This document shows, piece after piece, positions 54,903 to 59,323 of a stretch of DNA of 59,323 bases. The notes beneath the pieces were generated by a model. The model did no database searches. It saw only the letters and a list, made by a program, of their open reading frames with translations, and was not told where the DNA came from. Every line of letters begins with the position of its first letter. Within the stretch, counting starts at the first letter, position 1. Origin of the DNA: Fontibacillus panacisegetis (lineage in GTDB: Bacteria > Bacillota > Bacilli > Paenibacillales > Paenibacillaceae). The stretch lies in the NCBI RefSeq assembly GCF_900102215.1, contig NZ_FNBG01000031.1, positions 1-59,323 on the forward strand. The letters run 5' to 3'. Made by a program: the position numbers and the translations under genes.

Positions 54903-55811
54903 ATGTGGTTTGCATTTGCTTTATTAACAGCCTTCACATGGGGGGGCGCTGATTTATTTTACAAAAAGGGGACTGACCCTCTGGATCGATTCAGCCATAT
55001 CAAGATTGTAATTATGGTGGGATTGGTCATGGGTATTCATGGTACGGGGTATATGCTAACGAAAGGAATTACTCTGGACCCTATGGATATGATCCGGTAT
55101 TTGCCTGTATCTGCCCTTTATATTCTGTCGATGGCCATCGGGTACATAGGATTACGATATATCGATCTGTCCATTGCCTCACCTGTGCAAAATTCTTCCG
55201 GAGCGGTAACGACTATTCTTCTGTTCATCTTTTTCACACACACACTTAATCTGATTCAAATACTAGGAATTGTTACGATCACTCTGGGCGTCATTTCAAT
55301 TGCTATTTTGGAAAAAAAAGAGGAGCAAGCAGCGCTGCGGGCTAATTCCACCGAAATGGATAGAAAATATCAAATCGGATTCATGGCGATTATGTTCCCT
55401 ATTCTATACTGCTTGATCGATGGACTCGGAACATTTGCCGATGGCATCTATTTAGATGAACTGAAGCTGATCAGCGAAGATGCGGCCCTGCTCTCGTATG
55501 AGTTCACCTTTTTTATCTGTGCCGCAATATGCTTTATTTATCTGAAATTTATGAAGAAGGAATCGTTTAATCCATTCAAAGAACGAGATAAAGGCTGTGC
55601 TGCGATTCTGGAAACCATCGGACAGTTCTTCTACGTGTTTGCCATGTCCAGTAACGCCATTATCGCAGCACCGCTCATTGCTTCATATAGCATTTTTTCC
55701 GTCATATTGTCCCGGATCTTCCTTAAGGAAAAGCTGAGTAAGCTGCAGTATGTGGTTATTGTTGTCGTTATTGTTGGTATTGCATTACTTGGTATCGCAG
55801 ATGAGCTGTAG
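54903..55811 (+). CDS. DMT/EamA-family transporter
   Basis: The 302-residue protein has ten predicted membrane helices in two EamA halves (FALLTAFTWGGADLFYKKGTD at the front; IIAAPLIASYSIFSVILSRIFLKEKLSKLQYVVIVVVIVGIALLG at the end, both with the typical G/E-K-L element). The family exports or imports small molecules such as amino acids, sugars or drugs. The ATG follows AAGGAG. It converges with the deacetylase gene with only 20 bp between. Confidence 0.85.
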   Translation: MWFAFALLTAFTWGGADLFYKKGTDPLDRFSHIKIVIMVGLVMGIHGTGYMLTKGITLDPMDMIRYLPVSALYILSMAIGYIGLRYIDLSIASPVQNSSGAVTTILLFIFFTHTLNLIQILGIVTITLGVISIAILEKKEEQAALRANSTEMDRKYQIGFMAIMFPILYCLIDGLGTFADGIYLDELKLISEDAALLSYEFTFFICAAICFIYLKFMKKESFNPFKERDKGCAAILETIGQFFYVFAMSSNAIIAAPLIASYSIFSVILSRIFLKEKLSKLQYVVIVVVIVGIALLGIADEL

Positions 55812-55831
55812 CTGCACAATGTGAATGCAGT

Positions 55832-56749
55832 TTACCTAGTCAGCTCCTTTATTAATTTAAACGCTGAACGTATGCGCGGACGTCTGAGCTGATTCTGCAC
55901 ATAGCGGTAATTGATCATCTCAACACCAGCATCGTGCAATGCATAGGTCAAATCATCGTCACAAAATAACCGGAACTCCCATACTCTTTTCTCCCAGTGA
56001 GGGATATGCTTCAGCATCCATTCATCCTCTACTCCCGGGTGAATATAAGTTTCGCTAACGCCATCCGGGAGTCTATAAATCTTGTCAATGATCGACTGCT
56101 TGAAGCTGTCATACGTTTCGCCTGCTTGTAAATCAAAGGGATGTGACAACAGATAGTCGGGAATAGGCACTCCCAGCGTATCTGCCAGCGCGGCGGCTTT
56201 AGCGACCGGACGCTCGATATTCGTAAGCGAGCCGAGCAGCGGGTCATCCGTATGAATGTTGCGAAAAAATCTGGCGGGTAATTTCCACCGTGAGATTCTC
56301 CATAACATCTGCGGAAGCAGGCTGCGTCCTGTCTCCATTCCATACAGGCTGCCCATATGATTATCGACGTGGCTGATGGCGATCCCTGCTTTTTTCACCC
56401 TCTCAAATTGTGCATCGATCTCTCGCAATACAGCTCTGGTCTCGGCCCCCATCTCAAATTCCTTCACTGTCCTGTACTGATGTCCGCTCACATCATGCAG
56501 CGAGGGATGGCTTGTAAGACTGGTCCACCTTAGAGCATCGAATTCGCTTGTCATCGTTAAATGCAATCCCACATTCGTCATGCCCTTACGAACGCTCCAC
56601 GCTGCTGCTTCATCAAACCCGGGGGCTACAGCCATAATGGTTGTGGAGGATACCTTACCTTCTTCCAGCAAGTGCATAATTGCCCCATTCATGGGCCCAC
56701 TTTGTCCAAAATCATCACAATTAACGATTAATCGCTTCTGTTTGCTCAA
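55832..56749 (-). CDS. ChbG/YdjC-family carbohydrate deacetylase
   Basis: The enzyme is of the YdjC/ChbG TIM-barrel family, which removes acetyl groups from N-acetylated sugars such as chitobiose. The first metal motif is LIVNCDDFGQS, with HLTMTSEF, the histidines in SHVDNHMG, and ETYIHPGVEDEWM near the end. The TTG at 56749 (MSKQKRLIV, 305 residues) has AGAGGTG at the right distance, so it is preferred to a GTG at 56761. It overlaps the end of the sugar symporter gene, so the two likely import and deacetylate the same sugar. Confidence 0.85.
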   Translation of the reverse strand: MSKQKRLIVNCDDFGQSGPMNGAIMHLLEEGKVSSTTIMAVAPGFDEAAAWSVRKGMTNVGLHLTMTSEFDALRWTSLTSHPSLHDVSGHQYRTVKEFEMGAETRAVLREIDAQFERVKKAGIAISHVDNHMGSLYGMETGRSLLPQMLWRISRWKLPARFFRNIHTDDPLLGSLTNIERPVAKAAALADTLGVPIPDYLLSHPFDLQAGETYDSFKQSIIDKIYRLPDGVSETYIHPGVEDEWMLKHIPHWEKRVWEFRLFCDDDLTYALHDAGVEMINYRYVQNQLRRPRIRSAFKLIKELTR

Positions 56750-58043
56750 GATCGTGGTCACCTCTTTTATTTTCCGAAAAATTAAACTTAACGGTGTAGG
56801 ATAGAACGACAGATATCACTAACAAACATAGTGGCACAACACTTATTAAGTATCGGAAAGTCAGTTCCGGCGATGCCCCCGGATTGTCCCCGCTCTCATA
56901 ACCAAAAATCATACCTGCAATCAGGAAGGCCAGCGCCGAAATCAGACCGCTTGAACGTGTAATAAAACCAGCAACCGCCGTATAAATTCCTTCTCTTCTT
57001 AATCCGGTTTTCTCCTCATCCTCATCAATGATCCGTCCGCCTACTAACGCCGGAGTGACAAAAAATCCCGCCAAGCCAAAACCTACGGCTACACCAGCAA
57101 TGATCCCGCTAACCAGATCATACCCGAACCAGAGCGGAATGACCGACAAACCGTACACATATAACGATAGTCGCCATGCTTTGACCCCATCCATTTTGCG
57201 AATGATCCAGTACCATACGAAAACTAATGGGATAACCGATACGAACACCGCCGCCAGCAATATGGACACTTGCGCCTCTGAAATGTTCAACACATATTTT
57301 GCGTAAAAGGGAATCATTGAGCTAATCAGTCCATTCACTGTCTGAGCGAAAGAATTCGAGATGTTAAACACCCAAAATTTCTTGTTCTTCATCGTTTCCT
57401 TAAAAGCAGGAATTAGCCCAAGCTGCTCCCCTTGGTTCGATTCCGGGTTTTCACGGACACTCATCATGCATAACAACATAAACAAGCCAAAAATACAGGC
57501 ATACAATAGCGCCATATTAGAGAAATTGATAGCTGCATAAATAACAGGTGTTAATGCGGTAGCTATTAGTAAAGCAACTACTTGATATCCCTGCTGGATA
57601 GCAGATGCTTTGGCCCTTAAACGATCCCCGCGAAAAAGCTCTGGAAATAACGCTCCGTAGTTCACCCACAGCACCGTGGCTGCCGCCTCAAATAGAACAA
57701 GTGTTACTAGAAACCAAATAAATAGTCCATTTTCCGATAAACCGCTTGGCGGTGAGAATACGAGCACAAAAAACAGCATGAACAATGGAATAGCGCCAAA
57801 TACCCATGGCCTGCGACGACCGTAACGTGTATTCGTACGATCCGACCAATAGCCAAATAGCGGATTATTTACTGCATCCCAGATCAAAAAGATTGTCCGT
57901 GCTAGTGTTGCAAGCCCAATTCCCAGACCAAGCTTCTCAACATAGAAATAGCTATAAAACGAGGTAAATGCCTGACTCGGAACCATCATTGCAAACATCC
58001 CCAAAGCGAATGTGTACGGAGAATTGATCCAGCTACGTTTCAA
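56721..58043 (-). CDS. GPH-family sugar:cation symporter (MelB/YicJ-like)
   Basis: The 440-residue protein has twelve membrane helices and GPH-family landmarks: AVNNPLFGYWSDRTNTRYGRRRPWVF (the Asp- and Arg-rich loop of MelB-type symporters) and GYQVVALLIATALTPVI. These take up oligosaccharides or glycosides with a cation. The TTG start follows AGGGAGGG. It is the first gene of a two-gene operon with a carbohydrate deacetylase, which suggests an N-acetylated sugar substrate such as chitobiose or a similar glycoside. Confidence 0.88.
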   Translation of the reverse strand: MKRSWINSPYTFALGMFAMMVPSQAFTSFYSYFYVEKLGLGIGLATLARTIFLIWDAVNNPLFGYWSDRTNTRYGRRRPWVFGAIPLFMLFFVLVFSPPSGLSENGLFIWFLVTLVLFEAAATVLWVNYGALFPELFRGDRLRAKASAIQQGYQVVALLIATALTPVIYAAINFSNMALLYACIFGLFMLLCMMSVRENPESNQGEQLGLIPAFKETMKNKKFWVFNISNSFAQTVNGLISSMIPFYAKYVLNISEAQVSILLAAVFVSVIPLVFVWYWIIRKMDGVKAWRLSLYVYGLSVIPLWFGYDLVSGIIAGVAVGFGLAGFFVTPALVGGRIIDEDEEKTGLRREGIYTAVAGFITRSSGLISALAFLIAGMIFGYESGDNPGASPELTFRYLISVVPLCLLVISVVLSYTVKFNFSENKRGDHDLEQTEAINR

Positions 58044-58209
58044 TCATATCCCTCCCTAAATGTTAAAAGCTGGTGCATGATGCCAAAAAGTATACTAGCA
58101 TATTCATATGACTCCTGCACAGGAAATCTACTAGACATGAAGTACCACATTCTGCTAATGTTGAACCTGAACAGATTACATAAACAGGAAATCAGGAGGA
58201 CTGCAGACC

Positions 58210-58899
58210 ATGCTTAATGTCATTTTAGGACTAGCTTCTTTTGGATTTTTTACTTTCCTAGTCCTGACTATCCAAGCAGCGATCAAAAAAAAGGATAAGC
58301 TAGTCAAACGAATTATTTTTACAGTCATATTTTTTACCATCGCCTTCGTCTTAGGTCGAGTTATTAATAGCGGGTATGAACTGCCGGAAGGTTCAGGCGG
58401 CTTTATATTCTTTGGATTAGTTATTCTAGTATTACTTTACTTCCTCATTAAAAATCAATATAAAACTTCAAAGGCCAAGGAACAATTAGGGGCCTACATC
58501 AGCTACCATGGTGTCCATATGTATGGCATCCCAAACATACCGGAAATGTCCAGAGTTAATTTACATATCACTGCCGATAAATTAATTATTGATCAAAACC
58601 AATTGAGATTTGAATTACCTCTCATCCATATTAGAGGCGCTGCTGCTGTTCCTAAAGAAAGCTTGTCCCAAAAATCAAGCCCCATTTATCGGGAAGGCGT
58701 TAGTACAGGTTCTAAATTAAAACCTTGGGAAGTCGTCGGTGGCGGAGTTCAGGCCATTGCAAATTATAATTACAAAGGACCGTACCTTGCTATCGACTAT
58801 GCCACAGCATCTGGCGATATCAACCTCATGATTTTTAATTTAATGAATATATCCCATGCGAAAAAGATGGCTAATGCGTTGTCCTTTCAAACAAAATAA
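58210..58899 (+). CDS. Hypothetical membrane protein with PH-like domain
   Basis: The 229-residue protein starts at ATG behind AGGAGGA. It has three N-terminal membrane segments (ASFGFFTFLVLTIQAAI, IIFTVIFFTIAFVLGRVI, GFIFFGLVILVLLYFLI) and a ~130-residue cytoplasmic part with a beta-rich pattern (VNLHITADKLIIDQNQLRFELPLIHIRGAAA and PYLAIDYATASGDINLMIFNL), which resembles a bacterial pleckstrin-like fold. Function is unknown. Repeat copy 3 begins 35 bp after its stop. Confidence 0.65.
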   Translation: MLNVILGLASFGFFTFLVLTIQAAIKKKDKLVKRIIFTVIFFTIAFVLGRVINSGYELPEGSGGFIFFGLVILVLLYFLIKNQYKTSKAKEQLGAYISYHGVHMYGIPNIPEMSRVNLHITADKLIIDQNQLRFELPLIHIRGAAAVPKESLSQKSSPIYREGVSTGSKLKPWEVVGGGVQAIANYNYKGPYLAIDYATASGDINLMIFNLMNISHAKKMANALSFQTK

Positions 58900-58934
58900 A
58901 ATCCGGGCTCATCAAAATAATATGTTCCCAATAG

Positions 58935-59142
58935 CAAAAAGGTGCTGTCCCAAAAGTAGGTTTATTGTCAAAACTTGGAATAGCCGTTCAAGGAAGACGA
59001 CCCCTGCACCGCTTGATCCCGCCACATGCTATGACCGTATCTCATGTGTAATAGTGTCATGATGCGGAATTCCTGAAATTCCTGCAAATGTGCAGGCTTT
59101 GTTTATGTAAAGCCTCTAAATGCCCTAAATTGCTGCAAATGC
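58935..59142. repeat. Interspersed ~400-bp repeat, copy 3 (right part missing)
   Basis: The left end (AAAAAGGTGCTGTCCCAAAA) matches the left ends of the other copies, and the sequence follows copies 1 and 2 as far as the second CTGCA unit at 59133. The first is at 59082, again 51 bp before. After CTGCAAATG the similarity stops within ~15 bp and the sequence runs into the left end of an insertion sequence. The inner GCGGTGCA...TGCACCGC pairing has decayed (GCCGTTCA). Confidence 0.8.
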
Positions 59143-59323
59143 TCTAAGGCCCCCTAATTAAACTGGAGTCTCCCTGCCCAATAATTTAAACTTAGGACAA
59201 AGGGAGATGATCGGTATGGGAAAAAGGTTGAATGAAGAAAAACGTTTAAAAGTTGTGAAAGAAGCTATGGCAGGTGTTAAGGTGGGGGTGTTGGCTCGAA
59301 TGTACGACATCCACCCTGAGACC
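59143..59323 (+). mobile_element. Left end of an insertion sequence, cut by the window edge
   Basis: From about 59143 the sequence no longer matches the repeat. A leader of ~70 bp (GGCCCCCTAATTAAACTGGA, then CAAAGGGAG as ribosome binding site) precedes a transposase-like start codon. The exact end of the element cannot be fixed because no second end is visible; a boundary up to 10 bp further left is possible, as CTCTAAGG also occurs in repeat copy 1. Confidence 0.6.
59216..59323 (+). CDS. Transposase OrfA-like protein, N-terminal part
   Basis: From an ATG at 59216 behind AAAGGGAG, 36 codons run to the window edge: MGKRLNEEKRLKVVKEAMAG then VKVGVLARMYDIHPET. This is the helix-turn-helix N-terminus found in IS3-family OrfA and related transposases (E-E-K, V-K-E-A, G-V-K, A-R-x-Y-D-I-H-P-x-T). 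The rest lies outside the window. Confidence 0.7.
   Translation, partial: MGKRLNEEKRLKVVKEAMAGVKVGVLARMYDIHPET

Overview
The window looks like a chromosomal segment of Paenibacillus or a close relative (Bacillota, endospore former). Supporting signs are strong AGGAGG-type ribosome binding sites, frequent TTG/GTG starts, a Spo0E-type phosphatase, a c-di-AMP (ydaO/yuaA) riboswitch in front of a CAP-domain protein, a copper-amine-oxidase 'stalk' domain surface protein, a Btr-like AraC/siderophore-receptor regulator, and a MalEFG-type importer without its own ATPase. No rRNA or tRNA gene, CRISPR array or prophage was seen.

Layout. 0-5.7 kb: one copy of a ~400-bp interspersed repeat, an orphan gltD, a frameshifted secreted-protein gene, a LOV-GGDEF-EAL blue-light/c-di-GMP protein and a glycosyltransferase. 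5.8-17 kb: a 1184-residue secreted protein with eight repeats, a MOSC protein with an LTA-synthase-like enzyme, a Spo0E-like protein, an XRE regulator, an aldo/keto reductase and an aldehyde dehydrogenase. 17.2-26 kb: a phosphodiester glycosidase/GT2-GtrA pair, an alpha/beta hydrolase, the riboswitch-controlled CAP protein, alanine dehydrogenase, a small secreted protein, repeat copy 2 and a GH2 beta-mannosidase. 26-33.7 kb: a SEC-C protein, a decayed glycoside hydrolase tail, an AT-rich VanZ gene, then an HscC-like Hsp70/J-protein/DUF1266 operon and a lipoprotein. 33.9-44 kb: an intergenic TGCA-motif array, threonine aldolase, a chemoreceptor, a sugar ABC importer whose promoter/start region is tandemly duplicated, and a four-gene operon with a glutathionylspermidine-synthase-like ATP-grasp ligase and a DUF350 membrane protein. 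44.2-52.3 kb: a siderophore uptake operon (reductase, ATPase, two permeases, binding lipoprotein) behind a Fur box, its regulator, and an ECF sigma/anti-sigma pair. 52.5-59.3 kb: a GT2 enzyme, a YoaP-like acetyltransferase, a DMT transporter, a ChbG/YdjC deacetylase with a GPH sugar symporter, a membrane protein, repeat copy 3 and the start of an IS transposase.

Functional themes are envelope and polysaccharide metabolism (LTA synthase, glycosyltransferases, NAGPA-like glycosidase, beta-mannosidase, ChbG), nutrient import (maltodextrin-like and siderophore systems) and sensing (LOV/EAL, chemoreceptor, ECF, c-di-AMP). The observations most worth following are the structured interspersed repeat with terminal inverted repeats, the divergent array that keeps the same 50/61/51-bp motif register, the ATP-grasp/DUF350 operon, the HscC-J-DUF1266 cassette and the duplicated operator/leader in front of the sugar-binding protein.
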